From Priapulus caudatus (taxonomy: Eukaryota > Priapulida > Priapulimorpha > Priapulimorphida > Priapulidae), in NCBI RefSeq assembly GCF_000485595.1, contig NW_014577231.1:2177-34352 (forward strand): 32,176 bases of DNA. The letters run 5' to 3'. The notes beneath the pieces were generated by a model. That model made no database searches. It was given only the letters and a program-made list of their open reading frames with translations, and was not told the DNA's origin. The translations under genes were made by a program, and so were the position numbers. Numbering within the stretch: position 1 is the first letter of the stretch; each line of letters begins with the position of its first letter. Of this stretch, positions 1-10,495 are shown one piece after another.

Positions 1-636
1 CCTCTTCTCGGGACATTCGCGGGCCCAATGGCCACGTGTCCCACAGTGGAAACACCCTCCACCTCCGCGTGTCTCGTTGCCTCGCCTCGGTGTCGGCCGT
101 GGGACTCCGGAGGGTCGGGGGCTAGCCCCGAGTTCCTCCCGGACTAAATCCCGCACCAGCGTTGTGAGACTTCGGAGGTCTTCGGGCTTAAGCCCCGTCT
201 TCTCACTCGCCGCTGTGGTCGGCAAGCGACTCCCTCGCGTCGGTTCTCCCGGATACTGCCCTCGGGACTCCGGGGTGCGAGCTACCACCCGTACGTGTAT
301 CTCGCCGACCGGAGTCCATCATGCGCTCGGCCAGGCCAGCAGGGCAGCCGATCAGTACGGCAGCGCGCCTTCTGCTGTGCCGTCGTCGTTTCCCATTATA
401 TATACCTTCTGGGCCCCGTCGGTGACCGAACGGAGGAGATGCCAACGGGCCCGACGGCTGCACTCCCTCCGGCTTATGCCTACCTCGGCCCGGCTGACTA
501 GCATGGTGAGCTCCCTGGCGAATTCTGACCATGTCTCTCCATGACGCTTCCTCCGCTCATCCAAACGGAGGTGACGGAGTTGGAGCGAAGCACTACAGGA
601 ACGTCTGCAGCCGCTGGGATGCCTGATGTCCTCCTC
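1..636 (-). pseudogene. Ty3/Gypsy-like gag fragment, frameshifted, runs off the window
   Basis: Read on the minus strand, positions 54 to 13 encode CFHCGTRGHWAREC, an exact CX2CX4HX4C zinc knuckle as found in retroelement nucleocapsid proteins, which bind the element RNA during packaging. Upstream in the protein, positions 537-487 encode ETWSEFARELTMLVSRA, which resembles the conserved helix of Ty3/Gypsy gag proteins. That stretch lies in the same frame as the knuckle, but a stop occurs near 352 and other frames stay open between, so at least one frameshift separates the two parts. Protease and reverse transcriptase would lie beyond position 1 and are not visible. No LTR is seen. The fragment ends at the single N at 637, where unrelated duplicated DNA begins, so its N-terminal part is cut off. 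A cellular CCHC protein is a less likely alternative because of the second motif. Confidence 0.62.
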
Positions 637-637
637 N
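637..637. other. Single ambiguous base at a sequence junction
   Basis: One N occurs in the whole window. It lies 3 bp before position 640, where homology to the second copy at 10,762 starts, and it ends the gag-like sequence. This suggests a join or an unresolved base made by the assembler rather than a random miscall. Confidence 0.6.
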
Positions 638-1133
638 TTAACAGTCCGACGGCGTCGAAGCCTGGCGATGAACTGAAAGTAGAAAAAACCGCCAGAGGCC
701 GAGCACCTGGCCGCGTCTGCGGAATCTACGGGTGTTGCTAATCCCCCGGGCGGTGAGGGATCGGTGCACGTGATACAGTTGATCCGTATATCTTCCAAAA
801 GTCATTACTGCACCGGATTAAAATTCGACTCCAACTACCTCCAACTGCTAACTCCTATAACACTAAAATATGTATATTCGGAGCGCTATTATTAATGGGC
901 AGTTGTGATCCGACAAAAACTAAGTCTATGGTGTGGGGACAGATATCATGCAGGGCCCGGTAGTGGCCGCCGACGGCACAACGCCACTCGTGTGAAACTA
1001 TTTTGAAAAAAAAAAATCTCTGCAGGGACACCATAGGAGCAACAATTATACGCGCAGAGATGAAACCTGGGGGTGGGTGCGCTTCAACTCCCACATTATT
1101 GGTAGTTATGTGCCATGCGAAGTCAAAATGCTA

Positions 1134-1934
1134 GGGGCATCACAAGCGATTGTTTATTCGCTCGCGATCGCGGCGATTAAACGCCAGAGAATTAATCGTC
1201 CCCGAATTCAGCCGAAGGGGCTAACTACTTAGCGAATTTATCACCGACAACGAAGGCACACGTAGCGATATTTGAGATGCGTACGCGTTACGCTCACTCA
1301 CAGAATTTTAGAAATCTTTGCAGCATCTTTTTGTACAGTTAGTGCTGCATAATGCTTTTGTAGATCGACTTTACTCTTTAGGCTTGCATTAATAAGTTTG
1401 AATTGTTATTTAATTGTAAGTGACAGCCAAGCCGGTCAATAAAATGAACTACTTAGCCATTCTATCTGCTAAAGTCCTCAAGCGTCTATTCTGTAATAGG
1501 CGACCTCCATTCGGCTAACTATCGATCCCGGTATTTCAGGGATCGTAATTTCAAAGACAGGCATGGCGCTTGTCCGACCAGCAGAAATTACCGAATTCCC
1601 TTCCGCTTTTCGCGTAGTCCACACTCTACTAGTAATTGGATGGCATGCCATTTTAACATGCACATGATATCAACACACGTCGCGATTTGTTTAGAAAATC
1701 GATCGGCGATCAAATACGCGGTGCACTGGGCAGCACGAGCGATAATTAATCGCCCGGCGTATATAATCGGCCGCGAAAATCTCTAACATTTTTGATACGG
1801 GCGATTCGATTGGCGATTAAAATCGCGTCGACCGGTGAAACGGGCAGCACGGGCGATCTTGAATTTTAGAGCGATTTGTAAATTCGGGCTGGGTCGATCG
1901 GGAGCGATAAAAAATCGCTGCGTGTGCCCGTGCG
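1134..1934. mobile_element. Nested TA-flanked MITE, copy 1 (degraded)
   Basis: This corresponds to the element at 11,290-12,058. It starts TAGGGGCATCACAAGCG and ends near GCGTGTGCCCGTGCG, each with extra bases relative to the second copy. The AT/CG-rich GCGATTAAAATCGC-type inverted blocks remain recognisable. The right boundary is approximate. Confidence 0.6.
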
Positions 1935-1948
1935 TATGCCTAAAGGGG

Positions 1949-2640
1949 GCTCTGGAACGTAACTCAGACCTGAAAATGGGTGCTCTGGAACTTAATGTTT
2001 TGTTGAATGTGTATGCTCTGGAACTGGCTATGTTCGAAATGGAAGGTCCTCCGGAACGAGGGATTCGTTGAAATTAAATGCTATGACCACCGGACTACGT
2101 GGTTTAAAAGAGGGGATGTTCGCAGGAACTGTGGGGAAACAGTGATTTGCTTACAATCTATTCTGGTAGCACTTGAACGCAATAATTTGTTGGTATTTAT
2201 GTAGAGGAGAAAAAACATGACCCGAGAGAGATACGCAAGTCCACGCTACACACACGCACTATACACACACACACACACACACACATCCACACTCACATCA
2301 CGACACACACACTACGCGCACACACACACATGCACCACACACCCACACAACACACCACACACAGTTCCAACACACACAGCAGAGAGATGAGACACCAACA
2401 CGCAGCGCACGCCACAACATACAACAACACAGATAGCAGTTCATGCATGCCTTGACGGCCCGCTTCAACGATAATCTGAAGTACGATGCACTGGAACGGA
2501 ATATATTAAAAACTAGGGCTCCGGAACGGCAAAAATGTAAGAATCTGGCACTAATTAAACTAAACTTATGTGCTCTGGAACGAGATATTCTTTTAAAAAA
2601 TGCGATGCACTGCGATCTGAGTGCACTGGAACGGAAGTTT
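1949..2640 (+). repeat. Degenerate GCTCTGGAAC array, copy 1
   Basis: At least nine copies of a GYWCTGGAAC/GTCYCGGAAC box recur here, at first at about 32-bp spacing (1,949, 1,982, 2,014 and on), interrupted by an AC-rich microsatellite at about 2,248-2,440. Translation gives repeated ALER/APER peptides, but spacing is not a multiple of three, so this is a DNA repeat and not a protein. Confidence 0.6.
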
Positions 2641-2904
2641 ATGGTTAGGGTTGAAAAATGGGGGTCTCTCCCTGCCGGCACATACTTACAGCAACAGAGG
2701 CGCCGGAAGTGGGGGGGGGGCAGGGAGCGGCCGCCCCTCCAATCCCAAAAGTGGGGGGGGGCAAAACAAAAAGCCCCCCCCAAAAGAAGTAGTGAAATAA
2801 AAATAAAATGTATGAAGCTATAGACTTGTTAATTCTAAGACGTTCAAAAAGCTAATTTATACATTCATGTTTTAGTTTTCCCGCTGCGCCTTTGCGTGAT
2901 TTGA

Positions 2905-3911
2905 CACTCACGTCGCACACACGCGTTCATGCACACGACGCCGCCACATACTGCGCTCACGCAGCACCACTATACGCACACACGCCGCACTCACGTGGCT
3001 CAACACGCAACAACACGCCGCAATCACATGATCCGCTCAAAACTGCACCAACGACGTCGCTCACAACACACATGTCGCATCAACGATGGCGCTCACGCAC
3101 ACATGTCGCACACACGCGCTCCACGCTACAACGACATCGCGCACACAACTTCACACGACACCGCGCTCTACTGCACACACGCCGTCACACACTCGCTTCA
3201 TCGCACTGACACGTCACATCACACGCCCGCGCTCTGTACGCACCGAGCTACGTCACACACACGTCACACACGTCGCACATCACGCGCTCGACCATACACT
3301 TCACAGCACAACGCGCTGCACGCACTACACGTGCGTCGCACAGCAACCGCTCAACGCACAGTTCTGATCCGCGCCCACATCGCACAACAGACGCGCTCAT
3401 GACAGCACGCCACATCGCACACACGCGCGTCTAACGCACTACACCCGCACATCAGCCCCTACTCATGTTGCTTTGCGATCTCCTTCTGGCGCGCTTCACG
3501 CACCACCAATACGTCACACACATGCGCGTCGCGCAACACGGATTCGGTACCATGTATAGTTCTTCGCTCGCGCCAACAGCACACTACCCGCTCAGCACAC
3601 ACGCGTCTACGCACTACTACGTCGGCACATTCGCGCTCACTGCAACACGACGTCACCACATGCGCTCACGCACCACGCACGCACACACGCGCTCACAGGC
3701 ACACACGTCGCACATAACCCTCCCAGCACACACGTCATCACACATGCGCTCAGCGCACACACGCGCTCACAGCACACCACGTGCGCGCACACGGGAACGC
3801 GCCACGCACGCACTGTCGCACGCGACCGCTCAACCACACACGTCGCGGCACATAAGACACTGCGCTCCGACGCCACACGTCGCGCACGGACGCGCTCACG
3901 CACGACCACGA
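2905..3911. repeat. CpG-rich CACACACG minisatellite, copy 1
   Basis: An irregular array of ACACGTCGCACACACGCGC-type units equivalent to 12,966-13,769. Units are heavily disrupted by insertions here, while the second copy keeps a regular 27-bp period. The open frames across it are repeat by-products. Confidence 0.75.
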
Positions 3912-3912
3912 T

Positions 3913-4165
3913 AAAAAAAATTGGAGCCCGCCTTAGGTCTCCCCCCCCCCGCCCCAATCCCAAAAAAAAAAAAAATCTTGGGCTTCGGCGCGCTCTGCTA
4001 CATGCAATTATATATTGGAGTGCGCCCCCCCCCCCCCCCGACCCAGCACGCCCCAGTTAAGGCTCGACAATGCAATGGTCATGCCAAACTGCATGCAGCG
4101 CCCCCTTCCCACACTCAGGATATAGCCTGGATATATGATATAGCCTGGATATAGGATATAGTAGA
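3913..4165. repeat. C-run block and AGCCTGGATATA tandem pair, copy 1
   Basis: Long C and A runs (for example 3,941-3,950 and 4,024-4,039) are followed by a two-and-a-half-unit direct repeat of GGATATAGCCTGGATATATG at about 4,118-4,160. The same arrangement occurs in the second copy at 13,797-13,982. No gene is visible. Confidence 0.6.
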
Positions 4166-4813
4166 TTGAGCCTATGATCGAGAGCGCCATCTGTCGTGGA
4201 GTTTGTGGTCATGCATGTGCACCGAGACATATGTTAGACAAGGTAGATGAACAGGATGTAATTTCAGAATTTGTAAGTTGCCATCCAGGCGTTACATCCA
4301 AGTTATCTGACTGCATGGACTGTCTGGTATTAAGTACTATTAACACTGATCAATTAGAGGTGTTATATCAGTGCTCTAAGATTTGGAATGTGTATTTAAT
4401 ATGACAATGTACCCATTCAAATTCAAACTTCAAAACATACAGATGTACATAGTGAAAGTATAAATGCATATTGAAAATAGGCTTATTTTTCATAATTATG
4501 TACTGATAGTATATACAATTTTGTAAATAATGTTTTATTAGTTATCATACTCATAATATATATTTTAGATACTTTAGTCAAAGCATCAGCTTTAGCTACA
4601 TTCCTTTTTGACATTTACAAATTGACCTTTTAAAATGATCAGAATTGGTTGCTTTCAACATAGCCTAAAAATGCAGGAAATGCCATTTCCAGGCTCTACA
4701 TTTCAAAATTTTTCTGGGGGAGTACCCCCATAACCCCCGCATCGGCTACATATTTCTGTCTGCAGTGGCACTTTTCGGGAGGCCACTACGGCCCTGTATC
4801 ATGATGCAAAAAC

Positions 4814-4872
4814 TCTAACCCTAACCCTAACCCTAACCCTAACCCTAACCTAATACTAATACTAATACTAAT
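4814..4872 (+). repeat. Interstitial telomere-like CTAACCC array, copy 1
   Basis: Five to six CTAACCC units (the complement of TTAGGG) at 4,814-4,850 pass directly into an ACTAAT array of about three units. The block lies about 40 bp inside the right TIR of the 4.2-kb element. The second copy has a longer ACTAAT part. Confidence 0.85.
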
Positions 4873-5068
4873 CATATTAATCCTAATACTAGTGCTGCCA
4901 CGTTGCGGTGTCCCTCCACGCCCGGGGGATAGCATTACCCAATTTCTAACGCTACTAGCTGCCGACTATGTACTAGCATAGCGATGAGTTTCTGTGCTAA
5001 ATAAACTAGCAGAGTCTCTAATCGAGCAAACAACTCAATTATATATACGTGTATATATATATATATAA

Positions 5069-6600
5069 TAATTAATGTGCAAGTTTCACACTTGACGACT
5101 TTGTTTGTGTATTCCTTATATTTTTCCTCAGCTATGTGCAAAATTTCAGGTAGTTGCCAGATGGTGGTCACAAAATTCAATAAATAGAGCTCTTTTGGCT
5201 TGTTGCATTGCGGTCTATGTGGCTGTGCTCTCAGTCTCAGCCACACTGACTTACATTCACACTCACCGGTTTGATCATGTTCATGATGTTGATTAAGTAC
5301 AAAATGAGACGAACTACCTCCGTCGGTTTCAATTCACCTTACATTTTAAGTTGACAATAAGTATCAGGATTTAAATACTTACTTGTGCACGATAATTTTA
5401 AAATTCACAGACTTCAGTAGGTTATCATGGATGATGGAAAATATACACAAGAAAACGCAGGAGTTTGCTTCAACATATGAACAGCTTAATAGATGGCAGC
5501 ACTATATGTGACGTCACCATAAGAGAAAGGCGAAAATGGCGTCGCACATAACGAATTCTAGGAGACAAACTATTACTAACATCAATAATTCTTAATTTGT
5601 GTTGTGAACTATCGGTTATCTATTCAACTAATTAGAAGAGGACACTCGTAACAAGCTGGAATTAAAAGTAATCGTGTACGTTGTGTATTATACAGGGTTT
5701 TTTCGTACGCATTAACAAATGTTACGTCTTTTGGGTCTCTGACACCGATTCTGACAGTGACACTCGTTCTTGTGCTATGATTTTAGACGGGGTTAGACCG
5801 TTAGACACAAGTTATTTTCGTTCTTGTATTAGTTATGTACTACCACTGAGTCTGTTGAATTGTCTAGTAGTAGATTATGGCTCGGCAGCGGCGTATCAAA
5901 GTTTGAAGTCAATTGATTAACACTAACAGTCTAGAAAATTTTGCGAGATGAGCATGGAAGTTCTTAATCCTATTCCTATTTTTTAATATTGCATTATTCA
6001 TTGGTTTGATGCCATACCCCAAATGTTTCATTCAATTCGTATATCTAGTGTGGTCTATAATGGTAAGTATTATAACACAACCCAGCAAGTCCTGTTTCAC
6101 GACACAGCCATCGCAGAGTCACTGAAAACCTTTTTCTTTGCATTGACTGATTGACCAGGCAGCATAGTTTTACTTTTAGCCATAGGATTAGGACAATTAC
6201 ATTTTGCATAGCAGTTTTATAGTTCGGGTTTTTGTTGTCCACAAAAATATTATTGTATATGCACAGGCCTTATGTTTAAATGATATTGTTTCACACATGT
6301 TCTTTTACAGTCTAATTATTTATGCTGGTTTGACAATTTATAAATTACTTAATACCCATGTCCTCGCCAAAAGCGTCGGACCGTTGGACAAAACCGGTAA
6401 TTTTTGCACGGGTCCGACAATAAATTTGGCTTTACCAGACCGTGTGTGCGGTAACATTATATCAAGTAATTACACAGAGGCTACGGGTACGGCAGTACCA
6501 CCCACTATGCCTAACTCTAAACCGACTCGGCTATCTTATATACGCGTGTACCAAATTAATCTATGGTGTGGGAAAGCGATAGGAAGAGATTGGCTGTTAT
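5069..6600. other. Single-copy AT-rich DNA, no recognised gene
   Basis: No homology to the rest of the window was seen. A reasonable 3' splice signal (TTTTTCCTCAG, about 5,122-5,132) precedes a short open frame ending at 5,296, and further open frames lie at 5,681-5,920 and 6,204-6,614. None resembles a family I recognise, and their composition does not favour coding. Treat as intergenic or intronic DNA. Confidence 0.5.
5490..5541 (+). promoter_or_regulatory. Promoter-like cluster: CRE plus YY1-type site
   Basis: A full palindromic cAMP response element TGACGTCA lies at 5,509-5,516, followed 16 bp later by AAAATGGCG (5,533-5,541), close to the YY1 consensus often found at animal transcription starts. 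The ATG in the latter opens only a 19-codon frame before a stop, unless a splice removes it. This is motif-level evidence only; both motifs can occur by chance. Confidence 0.3.
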
Positions 6601-6618
6601 ATGATAAAAGATAAGAAA

Positions 6619-7169
6619 ATGATGACATGCGACGTGTGTGTGAACTATCATGGGAAGTTTGTAGGTTTAAGCTTGGAGGACAGAATTATTTTATTAAAGG
6701 ATGCAATAACTTTAAGAAGTCAAGTATTACTGACCATGAGCAGAGTAAATATCATGTGAAAGCTATGGAATTAAGGAAGGCAGCTACAAGCAGCCAACAT
6801 GATATTGCTATGTTAAGGGCTGGCCGAGCTTTGCAAGCAGTCAAGGCAGCTGACCGACAGAAACTAGGTTATTTATTCAGAAATGCTCATGCCACTGCTA
6901 AACGGAGCAGACCATTGACTGATTATACCTGGATCACACAACTGGACAAGGCCAAAGGCCTAGAAATAGGTGAAACCTACATTAATGACAAAGCTGGCCT
7001 CAAGTTTATCGAATGCATTGCTGATTGTACGCGTCACGAAATGGATGAAAAAATAAACGATGCTAGCTTTTTCAGCTTGATCATGGATGGGTCAACAGGC
7101 ATAGCTGGTGATGAGCAGGAAAGCATATATGTTAGATATGTCCACAAAGAAAAAGCAACAGAGATGTGA
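6619..7169 (+). pseudogene. ZNF862-like/hAT transposase-derived N-terminal fragment (TTF-type zinc finger, DUF4371-like)
   Basis: The frame begins with MMTCDVC (6,619) in one frame and continues from about 6,675 in another with FIKGCNNFKKSSITDHEQSK, the Cys2...His pattern of a TTF-type zinc finger. Further on, FFSLIMDGSTGIAGDEQ and ESIYVRYVHKEKATEM match the start of the hAT-related catalytic region in ZNF862/KIAA0543-like proteins (the D of MDGST is the first acidic residue). These proteins derive from hAT transposases and are numerous in marine invertebrates. The frame stops at 7,169, about 180 codons in, where relatives usually continue for several hundred more residues, including a C-terminal dimerisation domain. 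I see no continuation downstream. A one-base-level frameshift near 6,660-6,675 separates the first Cys pair from the rest. It is therefore a truncated copy, or one exon of a longer gene. Confidence 0.65.
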
Positions 7170-7186
7170 ATGTGTTTTAATGTTTC

Positions 7187-7275
7187 AATATTTTTTTGGT
7201 CCAGTAACAATACTAACATATCATTCGGTCTGGTAAAAATCTATTTTTTACTGGACCGAATGTCCAGTAAAGGAT
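7187..7275. repeat. Imperfect hairpin after the hAT-like fragment
   Basis: GGTCTGGTAAAAATC and the downstream TTTTTTACTGGACC can pair, with GGTCCAGTAA also present at the left edge. It could be a decayed element end, but no target duplication is apparent. Confidence 0.25.
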
Positions 7276-7642
7276 TTTGTCTTTTAGCGAGGACTGCATG
7301 GGGTTTTTCAGTGGCTCTGTGATACTATGCTAGGAAGCAGGATTGTGGGCATGACGTCAAACCTCTACAGCACCTCTATTGCAAATTTTTTGCATGATCT
7401 AAATTCTGTAACTTGTATTTGTTTAATGCATTTAGCCATGCCGGCTCAAAAATCATGCTATGCACAGTCTTCCATATAGTATTCCATTGCTTCATATTAT
7501 CAATATTATACAATTTTGGAATTGTTTCATACAAACAGAAAACTCAAAAGTTGAAATTGATGTGGAAAAGCACCTAATAATTTCGGGATGGGATGGATCA
7601 ATTCTTCAGTGCCACAACTAACGCTACTTGTACTCTCTGCAG

Positions 7643-7786
7643 CTTGCAGGTGTGGAATGGCCTCATGATATGGGGAGACGCAGAGCCGTGCATAGGGTAG
7701 ATCTGAACACTGCTAGTGACATACAGCTTCGTACACTCAGTGGAGTGGGACCAGCAAGAGCTCAGGCCATCATTAAGGCCAGAAAG
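7643..7786 (+). CDS. Internal exon with helix-hairpin-helix (ComEA-type) motif
   Basis: The exon is 144 bp, 48 codons, phase 0 at both ends. It is preceded by a likely branch point (AACTAACGC) and a pyrimidine-rich acceptor TACTCTCTGCAG, and is followed by a strong donor AAAG|GTATGT. The translation begins LAGVEWPHDMGRRR and contains VDLNTASDIQLRTLSGVGPA followed by RAQAIIKARK. This is the classic double-helix pattern VxLNTAsxxxLxxLxGvGxxxAxxIIxxR of HhH domains, which bind DNA non-specifically through the GvG hairpin. In animals, related motifs occur in EEPD1, KIF22 and several nuclease-type proteins; the single exon cannot tell these apart. Neighbouring exons were not identified: the flanks are AT-rich and the preceding hAT-like fragment is probably unrelated. 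An alternative acceptor 7 bp further in would break the frame. This is the best supported piece of host coding sequence in the window. Confidence 0.8.
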
Positions 7787-9215
7787 GTATGTATAGATTG
7801 AGGCCAGGCTTTTTCTTATTTGCGGTGTTCTGATCTAAGCAATTTAGGGTGGATGGGTTAGTGGACCACGTAATAGCATATTGCGTTATTGTATAAGTTA
7901 AGGCACTAATTAATAATTTTAAAACAATGTATTTTTTGAATGTCATGAGATTTTTGAGGGTTTTGTCAGGTCATCATGGCAATCATTAGTTAGTGGTGTG
8001 TATTAGCAAACATTAGCTAACAAATATTCTTCAGCAGCATGCCTTATCGCTAGATAATGAACAACTATATATTCAGATCTCTGACGGATCACAGAATATT
8101 GATACAGTCACTAGCTTCATGGAAACTATGCAGCTGTCTGAGCATAAACTGTCATGGATTTTGTTTTGAGGGTATAACTATAAACCTTATTTATATTATC
8201 CACGTTGAATTATGGGGTTTTACAGCACTTCGCTTGCTTGGTAATAAATGGTTAGTGGAAACTGGCCATTTATATGCAGGTTGTCAGGAGTGACAAAAAT
8301 ACAAGAGGCAAATTTTCAAAATTGCATTGTATATGGCATTTTCAGAGATTATTTTCAGCTTTTTAAAAGCTGAAAAATTGCAATGTCATTGCACTTCGCC
8401 ATATTCGAACAGTTGATGTTTTTATACTTGGCCATACTTGCGTGTGATATTGAGATAATGGTCTGCTTCACTCCGTAATGATGACACTGACAGTGTACAT
8501 AATGCTGGCACCCATATTAAAATTTTATAAAAAGAAGATAACCGAGTATGACTGTGTGGTGTTATTAAAAATTCAATGTTAAAATTCATTAAAAAGGCAT
8601 TAAGAAATATAATTTCATGGTGTTCACAAGAGAGATCGAGATAATAACAAGGATTGAAATATTTTCAACTGAGGGATCATGATGATGACTAGAATTGGAA
8701 TGAGTTTCAATTGTGGTTTTTATTCTGCACGTGACGGACAGAAATGATGATTTGTAGACCTGTACAAGTTCGTGTGACCTAGAAACGTTAAAGCAACAGT
8801 TTTAGTATTAAATGATTGAGTAGAAAATAAAATATGTGTATGAATATAAGTTAGTCGAATGATAGGTTTGTGATATCACAGTACAAGCGGACTTGAGGCA
8901 AGGTTGACCCAATTGTCTGCTAATTTTTTTGTAGTATCACAGAAAAGGTTTTACATTTTTTAATTCCAAACTCATTTAACTGTCTCAAGTGCCTCTCAAA
9001 ATCTACTGTCTATTTTTAATTACAGTTCAGGATGTCCAAAAGCTCTGGCATTTGTTGTATTTCTACTTGTTAATTATACAACAACTGATGTTGAGTAATT
9101 TTGGAGTAGTGTGGATATAACATATTACTACTAGTACTAGTACTTGGAAATACTTTAATTACCAGTTCCTATTATTTAGATTTTCTATTAAAACACCATG
9201 AGCGTTCTGTAACGT
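7787..9215. other. AT-rich non-coding DNA
   Basis: No gene is recognised. The open frame at 8,057-8,293 has no known motif. One perfect hairpin of 12 bp (TTTTCAGCTTTT with its complement, 8,352-8,376) is present. The stretch is probably the intron downstream of the helix-hairpin-helix exon. Confidence 0.5.
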
Positions 9216-9516
9216 AGTTCCATGAAACTGACTGGTCGTAAAACGATATGGTGTGTCATCCGACCAAATGTCCTGAGGCTTCCTTCGTACCGCGCAACTG
9301 AGTGTCGTGTGACTTAAGTGGACCAGTACTGACTGCTACACATTATTGCATCGCACAGCTGAGTGTTTCGTGATGGAGTGTCATCATGTATGTGTATAAA
9401 TAATTACAGTTTTTTGTCGCGAGACTCGGGTGACGAGGGAGTGGGTGATGATGCTAGGCCCAGTGTTGTGAAATAGAGGTCGTGCAAACGGCAGTAGTGA
9501 AAGTGTTAAGGCCTAA

Positions 9517-9793
9517 GATAAAATATTGCTTGTTTCCCCTTTACCGACCGACTCGCCAAAACGCCGCTACTCGACACATTTTATTGGCCGATTAAAACAA
9601 AACAAAAATTATTTTTTCTCCAAAAAAAAAAATTCTAATTCGTTCTGCAAAAACATATACACAAAACAGAATATACAATATACATACACACATCTTGTCA
9701 AAACAAAATAAAAAAGATATTTCACTTACCTATCTACTCGATACCCTGAGAGACGCGAGTAGGTAAAGGGGAAACAAACAATTTTTTAAGGGT
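9517..9793. mobile_element. Small TIR element (MITE)
   Basis: Inverted termini ATTGCTTGTTTCCCCTTTACC-type at 9,525-9,545 and 9,762-9,782 match at 20 of 21 positions. GGCCTAA occurs as a direct repeat just outside both ends (9,510-9,516 and 9,794-9,800), separated from the inverted repeats by 8 and 11 bp of weakly inverted sequence, so it may be the target duplication. The interior is A/T-rich with no transposase. Confidence 0.7.
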
Positions 9794-9963
9794 GGCCTAA
9801 TGCTGTTTTGTGATGGGGAGTGCCGCGCAACTGTCAATGGCATGTGAGTGAGTGTTCCGGGACCAGCTCTCGTGTGAATGAGTGTACTGGGACTAGGTGC
9901 TCTCTACCCTGTGAGTCTGTGACTGATTTAACTGAATCTGGGTACCGTGTGAGTTGGGTGATA

Positions 9964-10138
9964 CTCCATTAGCAGTGTTCCCAACTTTAATGTCATTAAC
10001 AGTCAGAATAACATATAATATATGGTCATGGTCATATATATTAGTTTGTGGTTTAATATCATTTAGGTTAGGGTTAGAGTTAGGATTATTAATCATTAAT
10101 CATTATTGTTATCAAAGTTGGGAACACTCCTAATGGAG
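9964..10138. mobile_element. Small TIR element (MITE) with TTAGGG-like core
   Basis: Inverted termini of 28 bp (CTCCATTAGCAGTGTTCCC... at 9,964-9,991 and its complement at 10,111-10,138) match at 26 positions. The 175-bp element has an AT-rich middle with GGTTAGGGTTAGAGTTAGG. It sits inside the degenerate minisatellite. Confidence 0.75.
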
Positions 10139-10495
10139 CGTTAGCCTGTGAGTGAGTGTTCTGAGACTAGCTGTCGTGTGAGTGTTCTGTAACATGGCTA
10201 ACAATAAGGACTAGCTGACAGGGACTAGTAAATGTTGTAAGAATAGGTGACAGGGACTAATATAATATAGGTGTTGGTGGACTGTGTGATAGGGACTAGG
10301 TGATACAGGACTGTGTGACAGTGACTAAATGTTTTAGCACTGCGTGATGCAGGACTGTATAACATGGACTAAGTGTTGTAGGACTGTCTGACAGCGACTA
10401 GGTGATGCAGGAGAGGACCGCATGACAGGGACTAAGTGTTTCAGGACTGCGTTCCTAAGCTGTCTAACTAAATGTCGTGCGACTGAGTTCCCTAT

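Larger units (their letters stand above)
730..4940 (+). mobile_element. Non-autonomous TIR element of about 4.2 kb, copy 1
   Basis: The left end (from 730) and right end (4,910-4,940) are inverted copies sharing the core TGCTATCCCCCGGGCGTGG and starting GGGT. The left end is blurred here by several single-base differences. The right flank reads AATTTCTAAC and the left flank AATCTAC, a damaged form of the 8-9 bp target duplication that is clear in the second copy. No transposase-like frame is visible inside; the content is nested repeats. See the copy at 10,852-14,780 for the cleaner version. Confidence 0.72.
640..5068 (+). repeat. Direct segmental duplication, copy 1
   Basis: This segment aligns end to end, same strand, with 10,762-14,908. 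Shared sequence includes about 90 bp outside the left TIR and about 125 bp outside the right TIR of the enclosed element, so the copies are duplicates of one insertion, not two transposition events. From 4,890 to the (TA)n tract at 5,040-5,068 the copies are almost identical. From 640 to about 4,680 copy 1 differs by many isolated extra bases and is about 280 bp longer. Confidence 0.9.
9216..10495 (+). repeat. Degenerate GACTGTGTGACAGGGACTA minisatellite, interrupted
   Basis: Units of about 29-30 bp with the core GACTGTGTGACAGGGACTA followed by GTGATGCAG are clearest at 10,200-10,460. Diverged relatives (GTGTGAGTGAGTGTTCTGGG) occur at about 9,296-9,380, 9,840-9,905 and 10,143-10,190. Two TIR elements split the array. 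Confidence 0.6.

Noticed and set aside
1949-2640. ALER/APER repeat protein in the GGAAC array
   Set aside because: The DNA period of about 32 bp is not a multiple of three, and the second copy does not keep the frame.
4174-4404. 76-codon frame in the large element
   Set aside because: The second copy (about 14,012 onwards) has 2- and 4-base length differences that break it, so it is not conserved as protein.
4814-4872. True chromosome end
   Set aside because: The array is only about five units, occurs twice within otherwise internal repeats and is followed by long non-telomeric sequence.
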